Notes: generated by a model from the sequence alone, not told the origin. 64,000 nt of DNA from Lachnospiraceae bacterium oral taxon 500 (GCA_002999035.1 CP027241.1:499001-563000), one strand, 5' to 3'; counted from the stretch's first letter, positions 17,670 to 25,430 are shown. Program-made: numbers and translations.

Positions 17670-17741
17670 GTGCCAAACATTTCTTTGCCGGCAAAACTTC
17701 AAGGAAAATCGACCTTAAGGAGTTTTTATGATCCAAATTGA
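17670..17741 (+). CDS. Possible 23-aa leader peptide overlapping the CARF nuclease start
   Basis: A GTG-initiated frame VPNISLPAKLQGKSTLRSFY... ends at TGA 17739-17741, 11 bases inside the nuclease gene in another frame. AAGGAG at 17658-17663 lies 6 nt before the GTG. The stop just past the downstream ATG would place terminating ribosomes on the nuclease start, a coupling arrangement. The evidence is only the site and the overlap; it may be chance. Confidence 0.35.
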   Translation: MPNISLPAKLQGKSTLRSFYDPN

Positions 17742-18921
17742 TTTTTACAGTCAGGATATGATCAGTCTGCTGACGCCGATTTATTCCCTGCGGCCGAAGA
17801 CGGTTTATTTGTTAATGGATCCGACCGAAGCATCCGCTCCCGGCATCGCATCAATCAGAGAAACCATCCTGTCCTGGGGTTTTGTCCGCCGGCTGTATTT
17901 TCAACCGGTTAATCGGCATGATATTCATGCTATTCTCCATTGCCTGCAAGAAATCATCACCGCCAATTCCGGTCAAATTTATCTTGACCTGACCGGCGGC
18001 GGGGAGCTGTTTGCGGCTGCCGGCTATCATGTTTGTCAAGAGACTGCCGTTACACCGGTTTATATGGATTTGGACAGAGAAATCATTTATCAGATCGACA
18101 GCGGTGCCGTCGTTGCCAAAGTCCGCCATATCGGTGCGGGCGATTTTATCTCGGCTATCGGTGCCAAACGCCTGGAAGATTCACACTTTCTGCCGGCCAA
18201 AGCGGATTATCCTTCTATTTTGGCCATGGCAGAAGCTATCTTTACTCATTTGCCGGAGTGGCACGCCCTGCACACTTACATTTCCGACCGGCTCAAGTTC
18301 ACCAAGGGCAAGCACAGCGATGCCGCGCCGGAACAGGAAAAGCGAATCAGCATCGCCATTCCGCCTTATATCCGACATCACGGCATTTCCTATCCAACCG
18401 GCTTCTTAGTCCGCCGTTTTGTCCGGCACGGCTTTTTAACGGTCAAAGAAAATCGCCGCTATCGCTTTGCCTCCGCCGAAGCCATGCAGTACCTCCGCAC
18501 TTTCGGCATTTGGCTGGAACTTTATGTTTATATCAAAGCTCAGGCCTTTTTTGACGAAGCCGCTCTGGGTGTCGTGATTGACTGGGAAAAGGGCGATGAT
18601 CTCGACACAAAAGACAATGAAATTGATGTCTTAGTCATGTATCATTCCACACCGGTTTTTATTTCCTGTAAGATGCGGGAAATAAAAGCCGGCGATATTT
18701 ATGAGGTCGGCTATCTGGCTGCCCGCTTAGGCGGCAGTCAGGCCAAAAGCATCATTGCCACTACCGCCCCCGTCCGGGAGGAAAGCGCTAATCCAACCGG
18801 TATTTTCAAACGTCTGGAAAAAATGAAAATCGGCTTGATTGAAACCGGCGATTTTACCCGGCTGCCAGTCAAAGAAGTGTTTGCCCGCGCTCTAAAAATG
18901 ACTGACTCAACTTTCCCATAG
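17728..18921 (+). CDS. Orphan CARF-domain nuclease, DUF1887 (Card1/Can2-like)
   Basis: A 397-aa protein. The N-terminal part (about 1-150) has the CARF-like Rossmann layout with LDLTGGG at residues 86-92 where cyclic-oligoadenylate sensors carry their ligand-binding loop. A middle region (about 160-250) resembles a winged helix. The C-terminal nuclease (about 255-390) shows Glu264 in GIWLELYVY, Asp300 in DNEIDV and Lys315 in FISCK, the PD-(D/E)XK core; the second acid of the motif is Ser313 here. In type III CRISPR systems such proteins are switched on by cyclic oligoadenylate to cut DNA or RNA. No cas gene or array is near. AAGGAG is 5 nt before the ATG. Its last residues, DSTFP, are encoded by an inserted repeat element. 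Confidence 0.87.
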   Translation: MIQIDFYSQDMISLLTPIYSLRPKTVYLLMDPTEASAPGIASIRETILSWGFVRRLYFQPVNRHDIHAILHCLQEIITANSGQIYLDLTGGGELFAAAGYHVCQETAVTPVYMDLDREIIYQIDSGAVVAKVRHIGAGDFISAIGAKRLEDSHFLPAKADYPSILAMAEAIFTHLPEWHALHTYISDRLKFTKGKHSDAAPEQEKRISIAIPPYIRHHGISYPTGFLVRRFVRHGFLTVKENRRYRFASAEAMQYLRTFGIWLELYVYIKAQAFFDEAALGVVIDWEKGDDLDTKDNEIDVLVMYHSTPVFISCKMREIKAGDIYEVGYLAARLGGSQAKSIIATTAPVREESANPTGIFKRLEKMKIGLIETGDFTRLPVKEVFARALKMTDSTFP

Positions 18922-19100
18922 TCTTTTTTGGCTCTGTCCCGCTCAGAGAGCGGGTGCCCTGTCGAAACGCTTCGCGTTTCTGTGCGGGTGCACAACCTAC
19001 ATGGACCCACTCTCGCGATTTGCTTTGCAAATCGCATTCCGTTCCTGCCCATGCAACGAGCCTAAAAAAGACTGTTCTGTCGAACATGGGAAAGTTGAGT
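18905..19100. repeat. Intergenic element copy E1, long form (196 bp)
   Basis: Bounded by ACTCAACTTTCCCAT and its exact inverse complement ATGGGAAAGTTGAGT. Inside the ends are AGTCTTTTTTGGCTC and GAGCCTAAAAAAGACT, so the whole element can fold into one long stem; inner hairpins include GAAACGCTTCGCGTTTC and GCGATTTGCTTTGCAAATCGC. The nuclease gene at 17728 stops inside its left end. E2 at 46967-47117 is a near-identical inverted copy lacking about 40 bp of the interior. No coding sequence is present, as for a MITE or REP-like element. Confidence 0.85.
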
Positions 19101-19171
19101 GACTAATTAAAAGGCGGCTGTCAACACCCGGCTGACATTCCGCCTTTACCTTTCTTTCTAATCCGCCGTTT

Positions 19172-20038
19172 CTACATCAACCCGCCGTGCAACCAAGCTT
19201 CGCCTTTAAAACGCATACCGACGGTCGGCAGTCCGACCAAATCTTCCCGGCCGATATAAATATTGACATGAATCCCCATGGCTTCTACATCAAGGCAATA
19301 AAAAGATTTATTGGTCAGAACATTGGTTAAAATTTTCACTTCTTTAATTTCGCCCAAAATAGAATACAAATCTTCCGTCTCACTTAAGGGATAAAAATAT
19401 TCCCTCAAAACGGTCAGCATCTCTTCTTTTTGAATTCTTTCATATAAATAACGCGTCAGTTCTCTGGCATTCGTGGACAGTTCATCCGCCGCCGACTCAT
19501 CCCCATTTCGGGCCCGCTCCAAGAGACCGGCATTGCCGACCGCCTCCTTCAGTGCTTTCTCCCGCCGATCCTGCTGATCCGCCACCGGAAAAATCACCAT
19601 ACCCTCAATCGAAAAGCCCGCCACCGACACACCGGTATAGTCCTCTTTATCCTCGTCATGCAAAGCATACCAATCGCTTAAGTTCTGTAAGTAAAAGGAA
19701 AAAAGAGTCCCGCTGTGCTGCTCTTCACACAAAGCACTGCCGGTTTCGCCTTCTTCATCAAGCATTTCGATCTCATAGCCCTCAACCATCGCGCCGCCCT
19801 GCGCATAGGGGCTCATTGAAAAAATATTCAGCCAGTTATCCTTATCCTTTTCTCCGCGGATCACCAGCCCGAAGCCTTCGCCGAATTCCTTGTAATATTC
19901 TACCTTTTTAAAATCATCTTCGTCCTCAAACTCATGATACTGCGTCGGCGCTTTAATGATATCGCGCGCTATTTTTTTGATATCCAAGTTTTCTTCGCCG
20001 AAGCCAATCGCTTTTAAATATCGAAACACCTGATTCAC
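19172..20038 (-). CDS. DUF3881-family protein
   Basis: A 288-aa acidic cytoplasmic protein of a family found mainly in Lachnospiraceae; no biochemical role is known to me. It begins VNQVFRYLKAIGFGE, a family-typical opening. I start it at the GTG at 20038 because GGAGG (20047-20051) is 8 nt upstream, whereas an upstream ATG at 20089 has no ribosome binding site. No membrane segment or recognisable catalytic motif is visible. It follows the HAD phosphatase gene at 20138-20791 by about 100 nt on the same strand and may share its transcript; element E1 lies past its 3' end. Confidence 0.75.
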   Translation of the reverse strand: MNQVFRYLKAIGFGEENLDIKKIARDIIKAPTQYHEFEDEDDFKKVEYYKEFGEGFGLVIRGEKDKDNWLNIFSMSPYAQGGAMVEGYEIEMLDEEGETGSALCEEQHSGTLFSFYLQNLSDWYALHDEDKEDYTGVSVAGFSIEGMVIFPVADQQDRREKALKEAVGNAGLLERARNGDESAADELSTNARELTRYLYERIQKEEMLTVLREYFYPLSETEDLYSILGEIKEVKILTNVLTNKSFYCLDVEAMGIHVNIYIGREDLVGLPTVGMRFKGEAWLHGGLM

Positions 20039-20137
20039 CCCTCTTTCCTCCTGTTGGGTTGATTGCAGCTTTCCACCAATCTTTTCCATCCGCCGCCAAA
20101 CGCTGACGGAATTTCACTGTAAATGAAGCCTATCATA

Positions 20138-20791
20138 TCATTGTTTTTGTTTTTTGTCAAATACCGCCATAATCTCGGCATAATTTTCAAACGGACGAAT
20201 CCGGCCGCTCGTATCATCTTGATAATACCTGCGTAAGGCTGCTTTGGCAAAAACCACATCCGCTTCCTCAGCCGCTGAAACATCCGGCAGCGAATCACCG
20301 GCAAAATAAATCCTGTCGTATTCTGACCGCAGCCAGCGAATTACTTTCCCCTTATCAATACCGTACTGCTCGGAAAAAAACGGCGAGGCCTTGTCATGCT
20401 GCAAACGGATATAACCGTCCGCCAGCACACCTTGATTGGAAATAATCCGCTGCGGCGGCAAACCGCGCAGTGCAATCGCATCCTTAATATAAAGCTCGGT
20501 ACCGGCGCTCAAAATCAAATGGTCAATCCCCTTTTCCGCCAGTAGCTTTAAAAATTCCGGAAAATTCTCATCCCAGCGAATCGCCGCCACCAGTTCCCGA
20601 TATTCATCCACCGTAATCCGGTGCATCGCAAAGACATCATTTAAAAACTGATAACTGGGGTTATTCATCTGCCGGTAATCCGATAAATACCGCCGACCTT
20701 CCTCCCCTAAAAAGCGATCTATAAACAGCAAAAAGAAGTCCCTTTGCGTGATGGTTGCGTCAAAATCCGATACAAAAATTGTTTTGCCCAT
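20138..20791 (-). CDS. HAD-superfamily phosphatase, MtnX/PSP-like
   Basis: A 217-aa cytoplasmic HAD hydrolase. Motif I is SDFDATIT with nucleophile Asp9 and acid/base Asp11; motif II is LILSAGTE; motif III Lys is in DKGKVIRW; motif IV is FAGDSLPDVSAA. The helical cap between motifs I and II fits the subclass IB enzymes such as phosphoserine phosphatase and MtnX. The substrate is a small phosphorylated metabolite that cannot be specified. It is upstream of the DUF3881 gene in the same direction and diverges from the pfl operon, with a 605-nt intergenic region between them. Confidence 0.85.
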   Translation of the reverse strand: MGKTIFVSDFDATITQRDFFLLFIDRFLGEEGRRYLSDYRQMNNPSYQFLNDVFAMHRITVDEYRELVAAIRWDENFPEFLKLLAEKGIDHLILSAGTELYIKDAIALRGLPPQRIISNQGVLADGYIRLQHDKASPFFSEQYGIDKGKVIRWLRSEYDRIYFAGDSLPDVSAAEEADVVFAKAALRRYYQDDTSGRIRPFENYAEIMAVFDKKQKQ

Positions 20792-20815
20792 GATAAGTCC
20801 TTTCTATTATAGATA

Positions 20816-21008
20816 CATTATACCACAGGTTGAGCGTGAGTGCGAGAAAATCCTGACGGATTTTCTCTCCGCATCATCGCTCATATAGTCTGGAGTCAAA
20901 AATGCTTTCGCACGCCAGCGCACTTCCCATTTTTGACTCCAGACTGCACTCACGCTTTTAGTGCGCAACATTATACCACAGGTTGAGCGTGAGTGCGAGA
21001 AAATCCTG
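20816..21008. repeat. Palindromic composite bounded by 40-bp direct repeats
   Basis: The same 40 bp, starting CATTATACCACAGGTTGAGC, occurs at 20816-20855 and 20969-21008. Between and within them are nested inverted repeats: GAGAAAATCC/GGATTTTCTC (20844-20867), an 18-bp perfect pair AGTCTGGAGTCAAAAATG (20887-20904) with 20928-20945, and GCGTGAGTGC (20834-20843) with 20946-20955. No coding sequence is apparent. It resembles a bacterial interspersed mosaic element or a small non-autonomous mobile unit, and is unrelated in sequence to the ACTCAACTTT family. Confidence 0.75.
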
Positions 21009-21178
21009 TGATCTTTCAATCCTTAAAATTCCGTTAAAAATATATCATATTTTCGGTTTCGACTGAAAAAATATTTATTTTTTAACAATTATTTTTGTTG
21101 AAATTTTACATGCATCATTTTATGATAAAAGCACAGGATAAAAAAATATCCAAACCTACGGAATGTCATAATTTTAAC

Positions 21179-21208
21179 TTGACTTGTATACAGTATACAT
21201 GATATACT
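21179..21208 (+). promoter_or_regulatory. pflB: pfl operon promoter
   Basis: TTGACT (21179-21184) and TATACT (21203-21208) with an 18-nt spacer. The region upstream, 21009-21178, is AT-rich without genes. Transcription would start near 21215, producing a leader of about 180 nt that can form extensive structure. Confidence 0.75.
21185..21199. promoter_or_regulatory. Palindromic operator in the pfl promoter spacer
   Basis: TGTATACAGTATACA is a perfect 15-bp palindrome with a central base, lying wholly between the -35 and -10 boxes. A protein bound there would block RNA polymerase. The GTATAC half-site spacing resembles operators of GntR-like dimers, but the binding protein cannot be named; a Rex or CcpA site would look different. 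Confidence 0.55.
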
Positions 21209-21218
21209 TTTCCTAACA

Positions 21219-21345
21219 AAAGGCGATAGCCTTTAACTCTTGCCATAGCAAAAGACACTCCGCGCAATTTGCGCTTGTCACATTCAGATGTGACAAAGCC
21301 TTTTGAAACAAGAGTTTACCAGTAAACAAGGGCTTCTTTTTCAGG
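21219..21345 (+). ncRNA. Structured pfl leader with mutually exclusive stems (candidate attenuator)
   Basis: Stems: AAAGGC/GCCTTT (21219-21234); AACTCTTG (21235-21242) with CAAGAGTT (21309-21316), enclosing CAAAAG/CTTTTG (21249-21254 with 21300-21305), GCGCA/TGCGC (21262-21274) and a 9-bp TTGTCACAT/ATGTGACAA hairpin (21275-21296). An alternative set, GTTTAC/GTAAAC (21314-21327) inside AAGCC-TT/AAGGGCTT (about 21296-21335) followed by CTTCTTTTT, looks like an intrinsic terminator and competes for the same bases as the outer stem. It does not carry the CCGGGC pseudoknot of the ZTP (pfl) riboswitch. Read from complementarity only. Confidence 0.5.
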
Positions 21346-21396
21346 CAGAAATCGAAACCATAGGAACAAGTCCCATCGAGGAACAGGAGGAAAATT

Positions 21397-23457
21397 ATGA
21401 GTAATCAAAACGCATGGCGCGGCTTTCAAGGCGGAGCCTGGAAGAAAAATATTGATGTTCGCGACTTTATTGTTCACAATTACACACTTTACACCGGTGA
21501 CGATGCTTTCTTAGCCGGACCGACCGATGCCACCAAAAAGCTGTGGGCCGAAATTATGGAATTAACCAAAAAGGAAAAAGAAGCCGGCGGCACCTTGGAT
21601 ATGGATACCTCAGTTGTTTCTTCCATCGTTTCGCACGGCCCGGGTTATCTGGATAAGGACTTGGAAAAGATTGTCGGCTTCCAGACCGATAAGCCTTTCA
21701 AACGGTCACTGCAGCCTTACGGCGGTATCCGCATGGCCGAAAATGCCTGCGAAGCCTATGGCTACAAGGTTGACGACGAAGTAGTCAAAATCTTCACCGA
21801 TTACCGCAAGACCCATAATCAGGGCGTATTTGACGCTTATACCCCGGAAATGAGAATGGCTCGTAAGACCGGTATTATCACCGGACTTCCCGATGCTTAC
21901 GGCCGCGGCCGGATTATCGGCGATTACCGCCGGGTGGCCTTATACGGTATCGACCGGTTGGTAGCCGATAAGAAAGCACAGTTTGCCAGCACTGAAGGCA
22001 CAATGGAGCCGGAACGGATCCAGTTAAGAGAAGAAATCTCCGAACAGATTCGGGCTTTGGGCGAATTGAAGACCTTGGGTGAGATTTACGGCTTTGATAT
22101 TTCCCAGCCGGCAAGCACCGCCCAGGAAGCAATTCAATGGCTGTATCTTGGCTATCTGGCTGCTGTTAAAGAACAAAACGGCGCTGCCATGAGCTTGGGC
22201 CGGACCTCTACTTTCCTTGATATTTATATTCAAAGAGATTTGGAAGAAGGCACATTGACCGAAGAGCAGGCGCAGGAATTGATTGACCACTTCATTATGA
22301 AGCTGCGTTTAATCAAGTTTGCCCGGACTCCGGAATACAACGAACTGTTCTCCGGCGACCCGACTTGGGTAACCGAATCCATTGCCGGTATCGGCTTAGA
22401 CGGCCGGCCGATGGTCACGAAGAACTCCTTCCGTTACCTGCACACCCTGGTTAATTTAGGACCTGCACCGGAACCGAATATGACCGTCCTGTGGTCAACC
22501 AAGCTCCCGGAAAACTTCAAGCGTTTCTGCGCGAAGATGTCGATTGAAACTTCTTCCCTGCAATATGAAAATGACGACTTGATGCGGCCGGTTCACGGTG
22601 ATGACTACGCCATTGCCTGCTGCGTATCCTCGATGCGCTTGGGTAAGGAAATGCAGTTCTTCGGTGCCAGAGCTAATCTGGCAAAATGTCTGCTGTATGC
22701 CATCAACGGCGGTGTCGATGAAAAAACCAAGACACAGGTTGGTCCGAAATATCGGCCGGTTGAAGGCGATGTCCTTAACTTTGACGATGTCATGGCTAAG
22801 TACGATGATATGATGGAATGGCTGGCAGAACTTTATGTCAATACCTTAAACATCATTCACTACATGCATGATAAATATTGCTACGAAAGAATCCAAATGG
22901 CGCTGCATGACCGCGATGTCAAACGTTACTTTGCAACCGGTATTGCCGGACTCTCCGTTGTAGCCGATTCTTTAAGCGCTATCAAATATGCAACGGTTAA
23001 GCCGATTCGCGATGAGAACGGCGTAGTGGTAGACTTTGAGACCACCGGCGATTTCCCGAAATACGGCAACAATGATGACCGGGTTGATGAATTGGCTGTT
23101 AATTTGGTTCATACCTTTATGGAAAAGATCCGGAAACATTACACCTACCGCCACGGCGTACCGACCATGTCAATCCTGACGATCACCTCCAATGTGGTCT
23201 ATGGTAAAAAGACCGGAAATACACCGGACGGACGGCGTTTGGGCGAGCCTTTGGCTCCGGGTGCCAACCCGATGCACCGCCGCGATACGCACGGCGCTTT
23301 GGCTTCGCTGGCCTCGGTTGCTAAGCTGCCGTTTAACGATTCGCAGGATGGCATCAGCAATACTTTCTCCATCATTCCCAACGCTTTAGGTAAAGGCGAG
23401 CGGGTCTTTATGGGCGAGCTGGACTTTGATAAATTGCTGGAAGAAGCAGGAGAATAA
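21397..23457 (+). CDS. pflB: Pyruvate formate-lyase core lacking the glycyl-radical domain
   Basis: A 686-aa polypeptide matching pyruvate formate-lyase from the N-terminus through the ten-stranded barrel. The catalytic cysteine pair is Cys408-Cys409 in IACCVSSM. It follows normal PFL as far as [17 protein letters not shown], then ends with an unrelated 18-residue tail and a stop, about 75 residues short of the family and without the RVSGYAV radical site. That domain is encoded separately at 23934-24179. The enzyme converts pyruvate and CoA to acetyl-CoA and formate in anaerobic fermentation. GGAGG lies 7 nt before the ATG. The clean stop followed by a coupled frame argues against a sequencing error. 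It should need the 81-aa protein in trans. Confidence 0.93.
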   Translation: MSNQNAWRGFQGGAWKKNIDVRDFIVHNYTLYTGDDAFLAGPTDATKKLWAEIMELTKKEKEAGGTLDMDTSVVSSIVSHGPGYLDKDLEKIVGFQTDKPFKRSLQPYGGIRMAENACEAYGYKVDDEVVKIFTDYRKTHNQGVFDAYTPEMRMARKTGIITGLPDAYGRGRIIGDYRRVALYGIDRLVADKKAQFASTEGTMEPERIQLREEISEQIRALGELKTLGEIYGFDISQPASTAQEAIQWLYLGYLAAVKEQNGAAMSLGRTSTFLDIYIQRDLEEGTLTEEQAQELIDHFIMKLRLIKFARTPEYNELFSGDPTWVTESIAGIGLDGRPMVTKNSFRYLHTLVNLGPAPEPNMTVLWSTKLPENFKRFCAKMSIETSSLQYENDDLMRPVHGDDYAIACCVSSMRLGKEMQFFGARANLAKCLLYAINGGVDEKTKTQVGPKYRPVEGDVLNFDDVMAKYDDMMEWLAELYVNTLNIIHYMHDKYCYERIQMALHDRDVKRYFATGIAGLSVVADSLSAIKYATVKPIRDENGVVVDFETTGDFPKYGNNDDRVDELAVNLVHTFMEKIRKHYTYRHGVPTMSILTITSNVVYGKKTGNTPDGRRLGEPLAPGANPMHRRDTHGALASLASVAKLPFNDSQDGISNTFSIIPNALGKGERVFMGELDFDKLLEEAGE

Positions 23458-23459
23458 TT

Positions 23460-23678
23460 ATGGCAGATACTAATAAAGTCGATGATTTAGTGGCCTTGCT
23501 GGATCAGTTTATGACCGGCGGCGGCGGCCATCTGAATGTCCGGACGGAAAGCGGCGCTTCCGCCGATGACACTCCGGCAGTCAGTACCAGTCGGAGCAAC
23601 GACTGTCAGCCCAATATGGCCTGCAGCGTTCCGACTCTGCACCAGGGCATTGACGATGAGGATGAGCCGACCATCTGA
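23460..23678 (+). CDS. 72-aa protein with partial copy of the PFL glycyl-radical domain
   Basis: Starts 2 nt after the PFL core stop with AGGAG 8-9 nt upstream, so it is translationally coupled. Residues 7-27 (DDLVALLDQFMTGGGGHLNV) align with residues 9-29 of the 81-aa radical-domain protein ([20 protein letters not shown]), the linker that normally joins PFL core to radical domain. It then diverges into a Ser/Asp-rich tail with two Cys (DCQPNMAC) and an acidic end, and has no RVSGYAV. It may be a decayed first copy of the radical domain, or a small partner that occupies the same surface of the core. Not a recognised family. Confidence 0.6.
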   Translation: MADTNKVDDLVALLDQFMTGGGGHLNVRTESGASADDTPAVSTSRSNDCQPNMACSVPTLHQGIDDEDEPTI

Positions 23679-23708
23679 CAGTAGGGCAAATGCCAAAATA
23701 GAACAATA

Positions 23709-23845
23709 ACTCAACTTTCTCATGTTCGTCAGAACCGTCTTTTTTAGGTAGGTCGCCCACCCGGGCAGAAAGCGGAGCTTTCGACCAGGGTAGGTCGCCC
23801 ACCCGGGCAGAAGTGCGAAGCACTTCGAGCAGGGGAAAGTTGAGT
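23709..23845. repeat. Intergenic element copy E3 (137 bp)
   Basis: ACTCAACTTTCTCAT at the left and GGGGAAAGTTGAGT at the right, with two internal modules of the form AGGTCGCCCACCCGGGCAG followed by GCGGAGCTTTCGACCAGGG or GTGCGAAGCACTTCGAGCAGGG. It separates the 72-codon gene from the radical-domain gene inside the pfl operon and could reduce read-through between them. Confidence 0.85.
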
Positions 23846-23933
23846 CAATGATCCACACTCAGCCTGTCAAGCCAAAACAGGCTGAATAAATAAAGATACT
23901 CTCACTGACCAATATAAATAAGGAGATTTTATT

Positions 23934-24179
23934 ATGAACGAACAAAAGAATCAACAAATAGATAACTTAGTTTCCATGCTGGACGGCTATGCCGAAAAGG
24001 GCGGCCATCACTTAAATGTCAATGTTTTCAGCAAAGAAACCCTGCTGGACGCACAGGCACATCCGGAATTATATCCGCAGCTGACCGTTCGTGTTTCCGG
24101 CTATGCCGTAAACTTTGTTAAGTTGACCAAAGAACAGCAAGATGACGTTATTTCCCGGACTTTCCACGACGGAATGTAA
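23934..24179 (+). CDS. Stand-alone PFL glycyl-radical domain protein
   Basis: An 81-aa protein that corresponds to the C-terminal domain of pyruvate formate-lyase from the linker to the natural C-terminus. It carries [23 protein letters not shown] with radical-bearing Gly56, and ends RTFHDGM like full-length PFLs. AAGGAG is about 9 nt before its own ATG, so it is made as a separate chain. It resembles YfiD/GrcA in principle, the spare part that rescues oxygen-cleaved PFL in E. coli, but here no intact PFL domain exists for it to replace, so it must be an obligatory subunit. The activase is encoded next. Confidence 0.93.
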   Translation: MNEQKNQQIDNLVSMLDGYAEKGGHHLNVNVFSKETLLDAQAHPELYPQLTVRVSGYAVNFVKLTKEQQDDVISRTFHDGM

Positions 24180-24234
24180 GACAGCAAGCTAAAAATTAGC
24201 ACAAATATTGTTTCAAGGGGTATGCCCCTACCGA

Positions 24235-24261
24235 GAAAATACCCCGACTGGGGTATTTTTC
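24235..24261 (+). terminator. Hairpin terminator between radical-domain gene and activase
   Basis: AAAATACCCC, loop GACT, GGGGTATTTT followed by TTCTATTCCCTTTTT. A smaller AGGGG/CCCCT hairpin precedes it at 24216-24229. Partial termination here would make more structural protein than catalytic activase from one operon. Confidence 0.75.
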
Positions 24262-24347
24262 TATTCCCTTTTTATTCATGGCCTATCTTCCGGCAAAAAG
24301 AAAAAGCTAAAATACAAGGGATTTACTTTGAGAGAGAGGAAATTAAA

Positions 24348-25115
24348 ATGAAAGGCTATGTTCATTCTATCGAAACTTTCGGTACCGTTGACGGCCCCGG
24401 GATTCGCTATGTCGTTTTTATGCAGGGTTGTCCGATGCGCTGTTTATATTGTCATAATCCCGATACCTGGGCCCTTAAAACCGGACCGGAAAAGACGGTG
24501 ACAGAAATCCTGACCGATTACGAAGCCTACCGTCCTTTTCTCAAAAATGGCGGTCTGACCGTTACCGGCGGGGAACCTTTAATGCAGCTTCCATTTATCA
24601 CTGATCTTTTTCAGCGGGCCAAGCAGCGGAATATTCATACCTGTCTGGATACTTCGGGTATCACCTTCCGGCGTACTCCCGACTATCTGCCGAAGATTGA
24701 CGCATTGCTGGCCAATGTCGATCTGGTTTTGCTGGACATCAAGCATATCGATCCGGACCGCCATAAAGTTCTGACCTCGATGCCGAATGAGCCGATTCTG
24801 GATTTTGCCCGTTATTTAAAGGAAAAGAAAATTCCCGTCTGGATTCGGCATGTCGTCATTCCGATGGTAACCGACAAGCCGGAGTATCTGGAACGGCTCG
24901 GCTATTTTCTGGGTGAACTGGACAATATCAAGGCACTGGACGTCCTGCCCTATCATACTATGGGAAAAGATAAATACCGGCAGCTGAATATGATGTATCC
25001 TTTAGACGGTGTTCCGCCTATGTCAACCAAAGGTGCGGTCGAGGCCAAACAAATCATTTTAAACGGTATTAAAAAACGGCTGCTTGAGCGCAAGCACGAA
25101 CATGAGCTGGCGTAA
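24348..25115 (+). CDS. pflA: Pyruvate formate-lyase activating enzyme (radical SAM)
   Basis: A 255-aa radical-SAM enzyme that abstracts hydrogen from the glycyl residue of PFL. The 4Fe-4S ligands are Cys28, Cys32 and Cys35 in GCPMRCLYCHNP; the SAM-binding TVTGGEP and the DTSG strand follow. Full family length. I start it at 24348, where AGAGAGG lies 8 nt upstream and the sequence MKGYVHSIETFGTVDGPG is the canonical opening; an in-frame extension back to 24222 is not conserved and would run through the terminator. Its substrate here is presumably Gly56 of the separate 81-aa protein docked on the core. Confidence 0.95.
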   Translation: MKGYVHSIETFGTVDGPGIRYVVFMQGCPMRCLYCHNPDTWALKTGPEKTVTEILTDYEAYRPFLKNGGLTVTGGEPLMQLPFITDLFQRAKQRNIHTCLDTSGITFRRTPDYLPKIDALLANVDLVLLDIKHIDPDRHKVLTSMPNEPILDFARYLKEKKIPVWIRHVVIPMVTDKPEYLERLGYFLGELDNIKALDVLPYHTMGKDKYRQLNMMYPLDGVPPMSTKGAVEAKQIILNGIKKRLLERKHEHELA

Positions 25116-25227
25116 AATCATGCAGCAAAGCAAAACAGAATGAATATTTATACATTTTGATGATAATGAGAATATTTTTCAATCTCACTCTAGGATTGCC
25201 TTTCTTGATTTTTTTCAAGAAAAAGTC

Positions 25228-25256
25228 TTGCATTTTTTATGGAAATATTGTATAAT
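25228..25256 (+). promoter_or_regulatory. Ferredoxin promoter and leader
   Basis: TTGCAT, 17-nt spacer, TATAAT, in the 315-nt gap between pflA and the ferredoxin gene. The leader of about 168 nt contains an AAATATTC/GAATATTT hairpin at 25269-25300. A TTTCTTGA/TCAAGAAA stem at 25201-25222 overlaps the upstream edge and may weakly terminate pflA transcripts. Confidence 0.75.
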
Positions 25257-25430
25257 AAGCCCAGAAGTAAATATTCCGGCACTGGTTATGCTGAATATTT
25301 GCTTGATTCTATCAAGGTTACGCTTTTGAAGTTGTTCTTTCGGGGTTTGACGGAGCCGCCCTATAAAAGGAGAAATCAGAAGCAAATAAGGTTGTAAAAG
25401 GTGATAATAAGGATTTAAGGAGGTTTCATC

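Noticed and set aside
20807-21019. Short minus-strand frame across the palindromic composite
   Set aside because: It simply reads through the direct repeats and has no ribosome binding site or conserved character.
21219-21345. ZTP (pfl) riboswitch upstream of pfl
   Set aside because: The conserved pseudoknot words, including CCGGGC, are missing; the structure differs.
23487-23858. Minus-strand frame of about 120 codons opposite the 72-aa gene and element E3
   Set aside because: It spans the repeat element and contains repeated PGWATY units derived from it; no start site.
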